14,044 nucleotides of DNA from JBPOFM01 sp038259855 (GTDB lineage Bacteria > Bacteroidota > Bacteroidia > Flavobacteriales > Flavobacteriaceae): contig JBBSOJ010000058.1 of assembly GCA_038259855.1 (NCBI GenBank), forward strand, positions 1 through 14,044, read 5' to 3'. How positions within the stretch are numbered: the first letter of the stretch is position 1; every line of letters starts with the position of its first letter. This document shows, piece by piece, positions 1-6,453 of the stretch. A program made the position numbers and the translations under genes. The notes under the pieces were generated by a model, which worked only from the letters and a program-made list of their open reading frames with translations, searched no databases and was not told the DNA's origin.

Positions 1-677
1 TGGGAAGTAACTATTTCGTAAAAAATCCAACACTCGACATCAAGAAAGTGAACTATATGATTAATATGGATATGGTTGGTCGTCTTAAAGCGGATAGTAC
101 CTTGGCGGTTTATGGCGTGGGCACCTCGCCGCGTTTTAAGCAATCGCTCATGGCGAACAATACCAAATTCAATTTGATAGAAAAAGAATCGGGTGTTGGG
201 CCTTCCGACCATACCTCGTTTTATTTGAGTGATATACCTGTGCTGCATTTTTTTACAGGTCAACATGAAGATTATCACAAGCCAAGTGATGATTCCGATA
301 AGTTGAATTATGAGGGGATGGAAGCTATTTCCAACTTCATATTTGATGTAATTTCCGATTTGGATAAGGCAGGAAAGTTGCCGTTTAGAAAGACCAAAAA
401 TGAAAGTGAAGAAGTGCCTCGTTTTAAAGTTGGTTTGGGAGTCATTCCAGATTATTTGTTTGACGGTAAAGGCATGCGTATTGATGGAATCAGTGAGGAT
501 AAGCCAGCCCAGAAAGCAGGCTTGCTAAAAGGTGATATCGTCATTAAATTAGGCGATAGTAGCGTGGTGGACATGATGAGTTACATGCGAGCATTATCGG
601 CTTTTGATGAGGGCGATGATACCAAAGTGATCGTCGATAGAAATGGCGATAAGATTGAGATTGATTTGAAATTTTAA
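1..677 (+). CDS. M28-family zinc aminopeptidase with C-terminal PDZ domain (3' part only)
   Basis: This is the C-terminal portion of a gene that enters from the left; the reading frame is open from base 3, so the GTG at 48 is not the true start. The first half matches the end of the M28 metallopeptidase fold. NMDMVGR around bases 63-83 carries the Asp that ligates zinc in this family, and HEDYHKPSDD around 264-293 carries the conserved late zinc-binding His (codon 276-278). From about base 420 to the stop is a PDZ domain, with a VGLGVIPD start and the typical pattern GISEDKPAQKAG, GDIVIKLG. In known M28/PDZ proteins the peptidase cleaves N-terminal residues and is usually exported; the signal peptide would lie outside the window. 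The catalytic HxD and EE motifs cannot be checked here. Confident for the family, no claim on substrate. Confidence 0.85.
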   Translation, partial: GSNYFVKNPTLDIKKVNYMINMDMVGRLKADSTLAVYGVGTSPRFKQSLMANNTKFNLIEKESGVGPSDHTSFYLSDIPVLHFFTGQHEDYHKPSDDSDKLNYEGMEAISNFIFDVISDLDKAGKLPFRKTKNESEEVPRFKVGLGVIPDYLFDGKGMRIDGISEDKPAQKAGLLKGDIVIKLGDSSVVDMMSYMRALSAFDEGDDTKVIVDRNGDKIEIDLKF

Positions 678-700
678 GAAAGCCCATTCCAAGGCTTTCT
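677..700 (+). terminator. Inverted repeat at the end of the peptidase gene, possible weak terminator
   Basis: An 8-bp perfect stem (AGAAAGCC at 677-684 with GGCTTTCT at 693-700) with an 8-base loop begins at the last base of the stop codon. It is followed by A-rich rather than T-rich sequence, so it is not a canonical intrinsic terminator. It may instead protect the mRNA 3' end. Confidence 0.3.
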
Positions 701-876
701 AAAAAGAAGGGCGTTTAGGTTCTATCTTAAGAAAAATAATGCGACCTTAAAATCATAATTATCTTAAAATTCCAAATGTATAAATTTTGTAGTTTGAAAT
801 CTCAAGATTTAAGACTAACTATGTTTAACATTTCAATCAAATTCCCTCTAATTTGGAGACGGTAAAGAAGAGGCTT

Positions 877-1266
877 ATGAGGCAGCAATTCATCATAAAG
901 ATTCACTTGATTATTTCGATTTTGATAGTGATCCCTGTGGCGTTTGTGTATGGTTTCAAACCCGAATCCCAATTCGATATTCATCTCAATACTATTGATG
1001 AATTCAATCAATTTAAAGGCATCATGGGACTGTATCTAGGGTTTTCAATCCTATGGATTTTGGGAATTTTTAAAGCGAACTATCTCAAAATCGCACTGAT
1101 GTCAAATATGATTTTTATGATGGGCTTGGGCCTTGGAAGAGCCATTAGCATGTTACTAGATGGCGCACCGACGTTTGGTTATCAATTCGGAATGGTTGCA
1201 GAATTGGCTTTAGGGTGTTACGGGCTCTGGATTTTATTAACTTACGATTTCGATAAAATAATGTAA
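877..1266 (+). CDS. DUF4345-like small integral membrane protein
   Basis: A 129-residue protein if the ATG at 877 is used; a longer frame from a TTG at 853 exists, but the ATG has an AAGAGG element 5-10 bases upstream and is preferred. Four hydrophobic segments are visible: a first at about residues 8-25, one after FKGIMGLYLGF, one at ALMSNMIFMMGLGLGRA, and one at AELALGCYGLWILLTY. The arrangement, including the G-L-x-R motif in the third helix and an Asp-Gly-x-Pro turn (LLDGAPTFG) before the last helix, is what I associate with DUF4345, a family of unknown function. It lies 22 bases before dusB on the same strand and could be co-transcribed with it. No function is proposed. Confidence 0.7.
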   Translation: MRQQFIIKIHLIISILIVIPVAFVYGFKPESQFDIHLNTIDEFNQFKGIMGLYLGFSILWILGIFKANYLKIALMSNMIFMMGLGLGRAISMLLDGAPTFGYQFGMVAELALGCYGLWILLTYDFDKIM

Positions 1267-1271
1267 TTTTG
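1264..1271 (+). promoter_or_regulatory. Candidate -7 box for dusB
   Basis: TAATTTTG matches the Bacteroidota -7 consensus TAnnTTTG exactly, 17 bases before the dusB start codon, and includes the TAA stop of the upstream gene. No clear -33 TTG lies at the right distance, so this may be chance in AT-rich DNA. Confidence 0.35.
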
Positions 1272-1288
1272 TCATAAAATTTATCACT

Positions 1289-2281
1289 TTGGCTAAAATA
1301 GGCGACATACAACTTCCAGACTTTCCATTGCTATTGGCACCAATGGAAGACGTGAGCGATCCACCTTTTCGTGCGTTGTGCAAAGAACAAGGTGCTGACG
1401 TCGTGTACACGGAATTCATATCCAGTGAAGGTCTCATTCGTGATGCGGCCAAAAGCGTTATGAAGCTTGATATTTACGAACGAGAGCGTCCTGTTGGTAT
1501 TCAGATTTTTGGGGCCAATTTAGAAAGTATGCTTCAAACGATTGACATCGTCGAAAAGTCAAACCCAGACATCATTGATATCAATTTTGGCTGTCCTGTT
1601 AAGAAAGTAGTCAGTAAAGGAGCAGGAGCAGGGATCTTAAAAGATATTTGTTTGATGGAGCAATTGACTGCAGAAATGGTCAAACGCACCAATCTACCGA
1701 TTACCGTAAAAACACGTTTGGGCTGGGATGATGATTCTATCCGTATTGTGGAAGTGGCAGAACGTTTACAAGATGTTGGTTGTAAGGCGATTTCCATTCA
1801 CGGACGAACGAGAGCTCAAATGTACAAAGGCCATGCGAATTGGAAACCGATTGCAGACGTTAAAAACAATCCAAGAATGCACATTCCAATTTTTGGCAAT
1901 GGTGATGTTGATACGCCCGAAAAGGCCATGGAAATGAGAGATTCCTACGGATTGGATGGATGTATGATAGGTCGTGCCAGTATCGGAAATCCTTGGTTTT
2001 TTAAGCAAGTCAAGCATTTTTTTAATACCGGTGAGCATTTAGGGCCTGTAAGTTTAGAAGAACGAGTCGATGCTGCACGCAGACATCTTCAAATGTCCAT
2101 TGATTGGAAAGGAGAGAAACTCGGTGTTTTTGAGACGAGACGCCATTATACCAATTATTTTAAAGGCATTCCAAACTTTAAGGAATACCGAATGAAAATG
2201 GTGACAAGTGATGATTCGGTAGATGTATTTGCTGCACTTGATGACGTGTTGGAAACATTTTCAGGCTATGAGTTTGCTTGA
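1289..2281 (+). CDS. dusB: tRNA-dihydrouridine synthase, DusB type
   Basis: FMN-dependent enzyme that reduces specific uridines in the tRNA D-loop to dihydrouridine, acting in the cytosol. At 330 residues it has normal length for the family. Diagnostic motifs are in order: LLLAPMEDVSDPPFR at the start of the TIM barrel, INFGCPVKK with the catalytic Cys at residue 102, ITVKTRLGW, SIHGRTRAQMYKG, IPIFGNGDV and GCMIGRASIGNPW for flavin phosphate binding, then a C-terminal tRNA-binding helical domain (RRHYTNYFKGIPNFKEYR). The start is a TTG at 1289. No in-frame ATG lies nearby upstream, and the N-terminus begins where flavobacterial homologues begin, so the non-ATG start is probably real. It follows the DUF4345-like gene closely and converges with the ABC permease gene. 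Confidence 0.95.
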   Translation: MAKIGDIQLPDFPLLLAPMEDVSDPPFRALCKEQGADVVYTEFISSEGLIRDAAKSVMKLDIYERERPVGIQIFGANLESMLQTIDIVEKSNPDIIDINFGCPVKKVVSKGAGAGILKDICLMEQLTAEMVKRTNLPITVKTRLGWDDDSIRIVEVAERLQDVGCKAISIHGRTRAQMYKGHANWKPIADVKNNPRMHIPIFGNGDVDTPEKAMEMRDSYGLDGCMIGRASIGNPWFFKQVKHFFNTGEHLGPVSLEERVDAARRHLQMSIDWKGEKLGVFETRRHYTNYFKGIPNFKEYRMKMVTSDDSVDVFAALDDVLETFSGYEFA

Positions 2282-2284
2282 AAA

Positions 2285-2319
2285 GTTTGAAGACTGAAGC
2301 TTGAAGTTGGAAGCTTGTA
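2285..2319. repeat. Degenerate 7-bp tandem array (GnnTGAA-like), 5 units
   Basis: Starting three bases after the dusB stop codon, five consecutive 7-base units all begin with G and end mostly in GAA: GTTTGAA, GACTGAA, GCTTGAA, GTTGGAA, GCTTGTA. It is non-coding and lies in the convergent gap between dusB and the ABC permease. Confidence 0.7.
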
Positions 2320-2396
2320 GCAAAAAGAAAACGTACTAAAGTACATGGCCAAACATTTCTGGATTTTGAAATTTATATAATTGAAATTTTAGTTTT

Positions 2397-2452
2397 GCTT
2401 ACTGCTTACTGCTTACTGCTTACTGCTTACTGTTTACTGCCTACTGTAAACT
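2397..2452. repeat. 7-bp tandem repeat (GCTTACT), 5 perfect plus 2-3 variant units
   Basis: Five perfect GCTTACT units (2397-2431) are followed by GTTTACT (2432-2438), GCCTACT (2439-2445) and a decayed GTAAACT (2446-2452). The array touches the stop codon (2451-2453) of the minus-strand permease. The unit length is the same 7 bp as in the array at 2285-2319. The sequence between the two arrays (2320-2396) is AT-rich; only a short GTAC-TAAA-GTAC hairpin at about 2332-2343 was seen, and no canonical terminator. Confidence 0.85.
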
Positions 2453-3653
2453 AACTCCGAACCAATCGCTCGCTAATCCGACTCGAGGCAATTTTTGAAG
2501 CTAAAATCCCCAAAACAAAAATGGTTATCAAGACTATCAAAGCATTGATAATCTCTAATGTTACGGGATAGGGTAGTGAAGCCGTGAGCATTACAAGGTT
2601 GAATTTTTGCTGTAAAAATATGATGACGATCCCAATACCAACGCCAACAATTCCACCTAAAACGGTCATTAAACTTCCTTGAAGAAAGAAAATTCTTTTG
2701 ATATCTTTAGTAGTTGCACCAAGGTTAAAAAGGGTATGTAACGATCCTTTTTTATCCAGAATCATCATGATTAAGGCTCCAATCACATTAAAAAGCGCTA
2801 TGATGATCACCAAGGTGAAAATAAGATAAACAGCTAAATTTTCAGTATTCAACATTTTATATAGCGCATCATTGAGTTGCGCCCTGTTTTTGACGAGAAC
2901 CTTTGAGCCAAAAACCTTCAAAATAGCGGTTGTCACTTCCGATTCATTGGCGCTTGGATGCAGTTTCAATTCGATAGAACTGATTTGATTCGGCCTGTAA
3001 TTCAATAAGTATTTGGCATTTTCAATATCAGTAAATATAAAGGTATTATCAAGGTCTTCATTAATTTGAAAGATGCCAACATTAACGCCAACCATGGTTT
3101 TAAAAGCTCCTTTGACACTTGTGATCTGTCCTTTACCGGGTTTTGGGACATAAATTTTTAAGGTTTTGCCATAATTGAGAGTTCCCATTGATAAATGATT
3201 GGCAATGGACCAACCGGATACTATTTGTCCAGACTCTGGTTCAAACCATTGCCCTTGTGAGATCATGGAGTCCATTTTGGTCACATTGAGGAAGTTATGG
3301 TCTACACCTTTAAGTGAACAAATGAGATTTTTGTTGTCAAATTCCAAAAAAACACGTTCCTCAATTACTTTGGAAAACTGGGCGATCCCCTCGACTTTCG
3401 ATAGCGACGTCGAGTCCGCCTTGGTCAAATCAAATGACTTCCCTTTAGTGGGAAGAATTTTTAAATCAGGATCAACAATGGACGTAAAGCCTAAACTAAA
3501 TTCCTTTAAACCACCAAAACCAGATAGCACAATAAACAAGGCCGCAGCGGCTATTACCACACCCGAGGCCGCAATAATGGTCATAATATTGATGGCATTA
3601 CTACTGCTTTTCGTAAATAGGTAACGCTTGGCGATGTAAAGCGCGAAATTCAC
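2451..3653 (-). CDS. ABC transporter permease of the LolC/LolE/FtsX superfamily
   Basis: A 400-residue inner-membrane protein with the MacB/LolE layout. One N-terminal helix (about residues 20-45, NIMTIIAASGVVIAAAALFI) is followed by a periplasmic domain of about 230 residues, then three helices near the C-terminus (about 277-300, 323-350 and 370-392). Family hallmarks are the N-terminal IAKRYLFTKSSSNAINIM, and the cytosolic loop LDKKGSLHTLFNLGATTKDIKRIFFLQG, which in known members contacts the ATPase. LolC/E proteins release lipoproteins from the inner membrane for outer-membrane sorting; whether this protein does that is inferred from family. No ATPase gene is adjacent, so its partner is encoded elsewhere. 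The start is GTG (3651-3653) directly after the rbfA stop, with no intervening base, which suggests translational coupling. Confidence 0.88.
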   Translation of the reverse strand: MNFALYIAKRYLFTKSSSNAINIMTIIAASGVVIAAAALFIVLSGFGGLKEFSLGFTSIVDPDLKILPTKGKSFDLTKADSTSLSKVEGIAQFSKVIEERVFLEFDNKNLICSLKGVDHNFLNVTKMDSMISQGQWFEPESGQIVSGWSIANHLSMGTLNYGKTLKIYVPKPGKGQITSVKGAFKTMVGVNVGIFQINEDLDNTFIFTDIENAKYLLNYRPNQISSIELKLHPSANESEVTTAILKVFGSKVLVKNRAQLNDALYKMLNTENLAVYLIFTLVIIIALFNVIGALIMMILDKKGSLHTLFNLGATTKDIKRIFFLQGSLMTVLGGIVGVGIGIVIIFLQQKFNLVMLTASLPYPVTLEIINALIVLITIFVLGILASKIASSRISERLVRS

Positions 3654-4049
3654 TTATTTCTTTTTTCGTTTGTCTAACAAGTCAGCATCTCTAATGGGAT
3701 CATCTTCGCGTTTTAACGATTTATCAATGCGTTCAATATATTCTAACGAATCGTCAATGAAAAATTCTAAATTGGGCATGCGACGCAATTGGTTTTTGGT
3801 GCGCTGTGCCAATTCATGACGTATAAGGGGCGTATTGGAGCGAATGCCTTTCAGTAATTCTGCGCCTTCCTTATTCGGAAAAATGCTCAAATATACTTTT
3901 GCAATCGATAGGTCAGCAGTGACATTGACCTTGCTCACCGAAATAATGACGCCTCGTAAACCACCTTTTGTAGCAGCACCTTGAAGAACTTCAACCAAAT
4001 CTTGTTGCAAGATTCCTCCTATTTTTTTCTGTCTATGACTTTCTTCCAA
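3654..4049 (-). CDS. rbfA: 30S ribosome-binding factor A
   Basis: RbfA binds the 30S subunit and helps 16S rRNA 5'-end maturation, notably during cold growth. The 131-residue protein fits the family's usual length. It opens with the characteristic RQKKIGGILQQDLVEVLQ helix, followed by the KH-like core: VIISVSKVNVTADLSIAKVYLSIFP, then LIRHELAQRTKNQLRRMPNLEFFIDDSLEYIERIDKSL. The tail is acidic then basic (DADLLDKRKKK). The only sensible start is a TTG at 4047-4049; upstream in frame there are ATT and ATC codons and then a stop, and no ATG. It heads a two-gene unit with the LolC/E-like permease, which begins on the very next base. Confidence 0.93.
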   Translation of the reverse strand: MEESHRQKKIGGILQQDLVEVLQGAATKGGLRGVIISVSKVNVTADLSIAKVYLSIFPNKEGAELLKGIRSNTPLIRHELAQRTKNQLRRMPNLEFFIDDSLEYIERIDKSLKREDDPIRDADLLDKRKKK

Positions 4050-4123
4050 AATGATAAAATTTTATAAATCAATCAGATATAACTGATATAATGATGATCA
4101 ACCGAATGCCAGCTAATCAACTG

Positions 4124-4131
4124 CAAAAATA
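4124..4131 (-). promoter_or_regulatory. Candidate -7 box for rbfA
   Basis: On the minus strand this reads TATTTTTG, an exact TAnnTTTG match, about 75 bases upstream of the rbfA TTG start. No -33 TTG is evident, so support is weak. Confidence 0.3.
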
Positions 4132-4243
4132 GAGCATATTGGATGATTATCGTATTTTTGATAGGATAAAGTTGGTGAACCGGATTTTACTACTGATATC
4201 CACATTTCTTTTAAAATTCAAAATTTAGTATAACTTGATTAAA

Positions 4244-4261
4244 TTCCTGCTTTCGCGGGAA
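4244..4261 (+). promoter_or_regulatory. REP-like hairpin immediately upstream of the mce start
   Basis: TTCCTGC (4244-4250) pairs with GCGGGAA (4255-4261), giving 7 bp with one T:G wobble and a 4-base TTTC loop. It ends six bases before the mce ATG, where it would overlap the ribosome-binding region. It resembles the short TTCCTGC...GCAGGAA palindromes that recur between genes in many Gram-negative genomes (recalled, not checked). It could modulate mce translation. Confidence 0.55.
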
Positions 4262-4267
4262 GTGAGC

Positions 4268-4672
4268 ATGAAAAAAATAGAACACATCGGAATTGCAGTA
4301 AAAGATCTTGAAACATCCAATGAGGTTTTTGCCAAACTCTTTGGCGTACCACACTATAAAACAGAGTCTGTAGAAAGTGAAGGTGTAAAAACTTCTTTTT
4401 TCAAAACAGGTCCAAATAAAATCGAGTTATTGGAGGCTACAAATCCAGAAAGTCCAATTGCTAAATTTCTTGAAAAACGAGGTGAAGGCATCCATCATAT
4501 TGCATTTGCGGTAGATGATATTCATTCTGAAATCGAGAGACTTACCAAAGAAGGCTTTGTAGTGCTGAATCAAACTCCTAAAAAAGGTGCTGACAACAAG
4601 TTGGTAGCCTTCGTACACCCAAAATCAACCAATGGTGTTTTGATCGAATTATGCCAAGACATAAAGCCATAA
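4268..4672 (+). CDS. mce: Methylmalonyl-CoA epimerase
   Basis: Interconverts (2S)- and (2R)-methylmalonyl-CoA, linking propionyl-CoA carboxylation to succinyl-CoA through methylmalonyl-CoA mutase; cytosolic. The 134-residue protein is the usual size for this two-repeat VOC (glyoxalase-like) fold. Metal-ligand positions of the family are present: His6 in IEHIGIAV, Glu53 in KIELLE (Gln in the Propionibacterium enzyme), His76/77 in GIHHIAFAV, and Glu127 in GVLIELCQ. PKKGADNKLVAFVHPKSTNGV is the typical C-terminal segment. The ATG at 4268 is chosen over a TTG at 4235, because the alternative would add 11 non-homologous residues that merely read through the hairpin. It stands apart from the mutase and carboxylase genes, which are not in the window. 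Confidence 0.92.
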   Translation: MKKIEHIGIAVKDLETSNEVFAKLFGVPHYKTESVESEGVKTSFFKTGPNKIELLEATNPESPIAKFLEKRGEGIHHIAFAVDDIHSEIERLTKEGFVVLNQTPKKGADNKLVAFVHPKSTNGVLIELCQDIKP

Positions 4673-4674
4673 AA

Positions 4675-4708
4675 TTGTTGTAGCATATTAAAATATATGT
4701 TAGATTTG
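4675..4708 (+). promoter_or_regulatory. Promoter of the CAU tRNA gene
   Basis: TAGATTTG (4701-4708) is an exact Bacteroidota -7 box. A -33 TTG lies at 4678-4680 (and another at 4675-4677), 20 bases upstream. Transcription would begin a few bases before the tRNA at 4722. This is the best-supported promoter in the window. Confidence 0.6.
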
Positions 4709-4721
4709 CATCCTCTTAACC

Positions 4722-4795
4722 GGTCCTATAGCTCAGTTGGTTAGAGCACCTGACTCATAATCAGGTGGTCCCTGGTTCGAGCCCAGGTGGGACCA
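4722..4795 (+). tRNA. tRNA with CAU anticodon (tRNA-Ile2 favoured over elongator tRNA-Met)
   Basis: A complete cloverleaf can be folded. The 7-bp acceptor stem is GGTCCTA/TGGGACC with one T:G pair. The D-arm is GCTC...GAGC, the anticodon stem CCTGA/TCAGG with loop CTCATAA (anticodon CAT), the variable loop TGGTC, and the T-arm CCTGG-TTCGAGC-CCAGG, with discriminator A. The 3' CCA is not encoded. It is not the initiator: base pair 1-72 is G-C and the anticodon stem lacks the three G:C pairs. C4:G69 and C5:G68 in the acceptor stem are the features that TilS uses in E. coli to recognise tRNA-Ile2, which favours a lysidine-modified isoleucine tRNA, but elongator Met cannot be excluded. Confidence 0.95.
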
Positions 4796-4796
4796 C

Positions 4797-4836
4797 AAAA
4801 CCGAAACTCTTCAGTTTGAAGTGTTTCGGTTTTTTT
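4797..4836 (+). terminator. Strong intrinsic terminator after the tRNA, probably bidirectional
   Basis: The stem AAAACCGAAAC/GTTTCGGTTTT continues through a single T:T mismatch into CTTCA/TGAAG around a 3-base loop and runs into a T tract. On the minus strand the same hairpin is also followed by a short T run, so it could also end the gene at 4875-5318. Confidence 0.85.
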
Positions 4837-4874
4837 ATATCTGAAGAGTTCAAGTCTTTTTTTGCACATCAAGC

Positions 4875-5318
4875 TTAATTTGTGGCAATATCCTCCTCTT
4901 TTTTGATAAGCCTCATTCCTTTGGCATAAAATACTTTCGATCGATAAAATTTCAAACTTGGTTTGACCTTTCCATAATTTTTATGTCGTTTTGAATACAC
5001 TTTGAGTTTAGCTTTGTTCTTATGTAGTTTCTTCGCCAAAGGATGATCATTTGCTATCCCCTTTGTTTTGAGGATTAGTAATCTGTGCCGTTTCTTCCAG
5101 AGGCCTTTGACGGTCTCAACTTTTGATGGCGTTGAAGATGCATAAAAGCGATTGGATTCAAATATGAAGGTTTTATCAGGATTAAGTAGTAACGAATACC
5201 GGATACCCGATCCTTTTTCTGACTCCCACGTGTTTGCATAACTACCTTCCATCGATTGTGAAAATGCACTGCTATAAATTGACAAAAAGAGTATGCTTAC
5301 TATAATAAATGATCTCAT
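4875..5318 (-). CDS. Small secreted protein of unknown function
   Basis: A 147-residue protein with a clear Sec signal peptide: MRSFIIVSILFLSIYSSAFSQS, with cleavage likely after AFS or SQS. There is no lipobox Cys, so it should be soluble in the periplasm or secreted. The mature part starts GSYANTWESEKGSGIRYSLL and has the alternating pattern of a small beta-rich lipocalin or NlpE-like fold (NPDKTFIFES, VKGLWKKRHRLLILKT). Its second half is strikingly lysine-rich (KKLHKNKAKLKVYSKRHKNYGKVKP). I do not recognise the family, and the fold remark is only an impression. It is flanked by the tRNA terminator on its 3' side and by the CbbR-like gene, on the same strand, upstream. Confidence 0.75.
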   Translation of the reverse strand: MRSFIIVSILFLSIYSSAFSQSMEGSYANTWESEKGSGIRYSLLLNPDKTFIFESNRFYASSTPSKVETVKGLWKKRHRLLILKTKGIANDHPLAKKLHKNKAKLKVYSKRHKNYGKVKPSLKFYRSKVFYAKGMRLIKKEEDIATN

Positions 5319-5463
5319 AAACTTGATTTGATCATCGAGCTTTAGAAATTAAAATAGGTTCTCGATCCAATAAAGATAAAGTTATCTGTTTTTGAATGTT
5401 GTTCTTATTCCGATAGATGTTAGCACTATGTAATTTGAACGTTTAATAATTATGACATTTTGA

Positions 5464-6387
5464 TCACAAATCGTTCACCCAATCGAATTTTTGTTTTATA
5501 ATCCGCTCTTTTTCGTTACTGAGAAATTCAAGATAGGCTACCGCAACGGGTGACAGTTTCTTTGATTTTAGCCAAATCAAATTCCAGGAGGTACTGATCG
5601 GCAACCCTGCCATGGGCACAATTTGCAATTCTTTATTTTTAAGTTCATTGCGGATACCAATAAGTGGCATAATGGAACAGCCCAAACCTGAAAGAACAGC
5701 CTGTTTCACCGCTTCATTGGAAGTGAGTTCCATTTGCTTTGTTGCAGAGAATTTATGATCAATAATAAACCGTTCCATAGCATTTCTTGTGGCCGATCCC
5801 TGTTCACGATAGATGAGTGGATAATTTTCAAAAAGTTTTTTTTTCGTCAGGGTTTTTTTGATGTTTAAAGCGCTACTTGCAACAAAAAAAAGCTTGTTTT
5901 TCATGAGTGGAATCTTATTTACTTTTAATTTTTTAGGTAATACGGAGACCAAGGCAAAGTCAACGGTGTTCAATTCTAAACTTTCCACCACTTTTGATTT
6001 ATTTGTAACATCCATGATGAGGTCCACGCCTTTATTTTCCCTAATAAAGTCAGAAAGAAAATAGGGCATGACATACTTTCCGGTGGATACTACTGAAATC
6101 TTTATGCGACCAGACATTTGGCCCTTAAATGCAAGGGTTTTGTGATTTATGGCATTCACTTCATTTAAAATCCTTTCTGCAGCGACTGCTATTTCTTTAC
6201 CGAAATCCGTAACGTAGAGCTGCCTACCAACCACTTCTGTGAGAGGAATTGGGAATTGATCTTGAAAATTTTTTAATTGAATAGACACGGCTGGTTGTGT
6301 TAGATGCAACACATCTGAAGCCTTGGTAATGCTCTGTAATTCAGATACCTTTAAGAATATTTGTAGTTGGTGCAGTGTGTAATTCAT
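5464..6387 (-). CDS. LysR-family transcriptional regulator, CbbR-like
   Basis: A 307-residue regulator. Residues about 3-62 form the LysR winged helix-turn-helix (LHQLQIFLKVSELQSITKAS, then LTQPAVSIQLKNFQ). The rest is a periplasmic-binding-protein-like effector domain. Features that point to the CbbR branch are VSTGKYVMPYFL at the start of the effector domain, YREQGSATRNAMERF in the middle and EAVKQAVLSGLGCSIMP late. CbbR proteins sense carbon-metabolism signals and activate CO2-fixation or inorganic-carbon-uptake genes. Here the gene is divergent from dabBA with a 94-bp gap, so it very probably controls that operon. The ATG start (6385-6387) lies next to the inverted repeat at 6396-6421, suggesting autoregulation. 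Which effector it senses cannot be told from sequence. Confidence 0.9.
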   Translation of the reverse strand: MNYTLHQLQIFLKVSELQSITKASDVLHLTQPAVSIQLKNFQDQFPIPLTEVVGRQLYVTDFGKEIAVAAERILNEVNAINHKTLAFKGQMSGRIKISVVSTGKYVMPYFLSDFIRENKGVDLIMDVTNKSKVVESLELNTVDFALVSVLPKKLKVNKIPLMKNKLFFVASSALNIKKTLTKKKLFENYPLIYREQGSATRNAMERFIIDHKFSATKQMELTSNEAVKQAVLSGLGCSIMPLIGIRNELKNKELQIVPMAGLPISTSWNLIWLKSKKLSPVAVAYLEFLSNEKERIIKQKFDWVNDL

Positions 6388-6395
6388 AAATATAT

Positions 6396-6421
6396 TTTAT
6401 ATGTTAAATAACAAATATAAA
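6396..6421. promoter_or_regulatory. Gapped inverted repeat overlapping the regulator's -7 box; candidate CbbR/LysR operator
   Basis: The left arm TTTATATGTTA (6396-6406) and right arm TAACAAATATAAA (6409-6421) are reverse complements except for two extra bases in the right arm. The right arm contains CAAATATA (6412-6419), which on the minus strand is TATATTTG, an exact -7 box for the LysR gene. Protein bound here would cover the regulator's own promoter. Position and symmetry fit the LysR recognition site; binding is inferred. Confidence 0.55.
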
Positions 6422-6427
6422 TAAAAA

Positions 6428-6453
6428 TTAATGCATTGAAAGTATAATCTTTG
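6428..6453 (+). promoter_or_regulatory. Second small palindrome and candidate dab operon promoter
   Basis: TTAATGCATTGA (6428-6439) is a near-palindrome centred about 25 bp from the first inverted repeat. It sits just upstream of TAATCTTTG (6445-6453), a -7-like box with one extra base in the spacer. No -33 TTG is present at normal spacing, as expected for an activator-dependent promoter. Two LysR sites about 25 bp apart, the second near the polymerase site, is the usual LysR arrangement. Confidence 0.4.

Noticed and set aside
48..677. GTG at 48 as the start of a complete 209-residue protein
   Set aside because: The frame is open to base 3 and the upstream residues continue the M28 fold, so the gene is truncated by the window edge.
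853..876. TTG start at 853 for the DUF4345-like protein
   Set aside because: The ATG at 877 has a better upstream purine element and starts just before the first membrane helix; the extra eight residues add nothing recognisable.
2397..2452. GCTTACT array as a CRISPR or an origin-type iteron
   Set aside because: The units are contiguous 7-mers with no spacers, and there is no replication or Cas gene nearby.
3199..3624. Plus-strand frame of 141 codons opposite the ABC permease
   Set aside because: The minus-strand permease is a clear family member across the same bases; the plus frame has no homology-like features.
4235..4267. N-terminal extension of methylmalonyl-CoA epimerase from TTG 4235
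   Set aside because: The extra residues are the translation of a palindromic hairpin and are not part of the family; the ATG at 4268 gives the normal N-terminus.
4722..4795. tRNA gene as an integration (att) site for a mobile element
   Set aside because: No integrase, no partial duplication of the tRNA 3' end and no foreign-looking genes were seen on either side.
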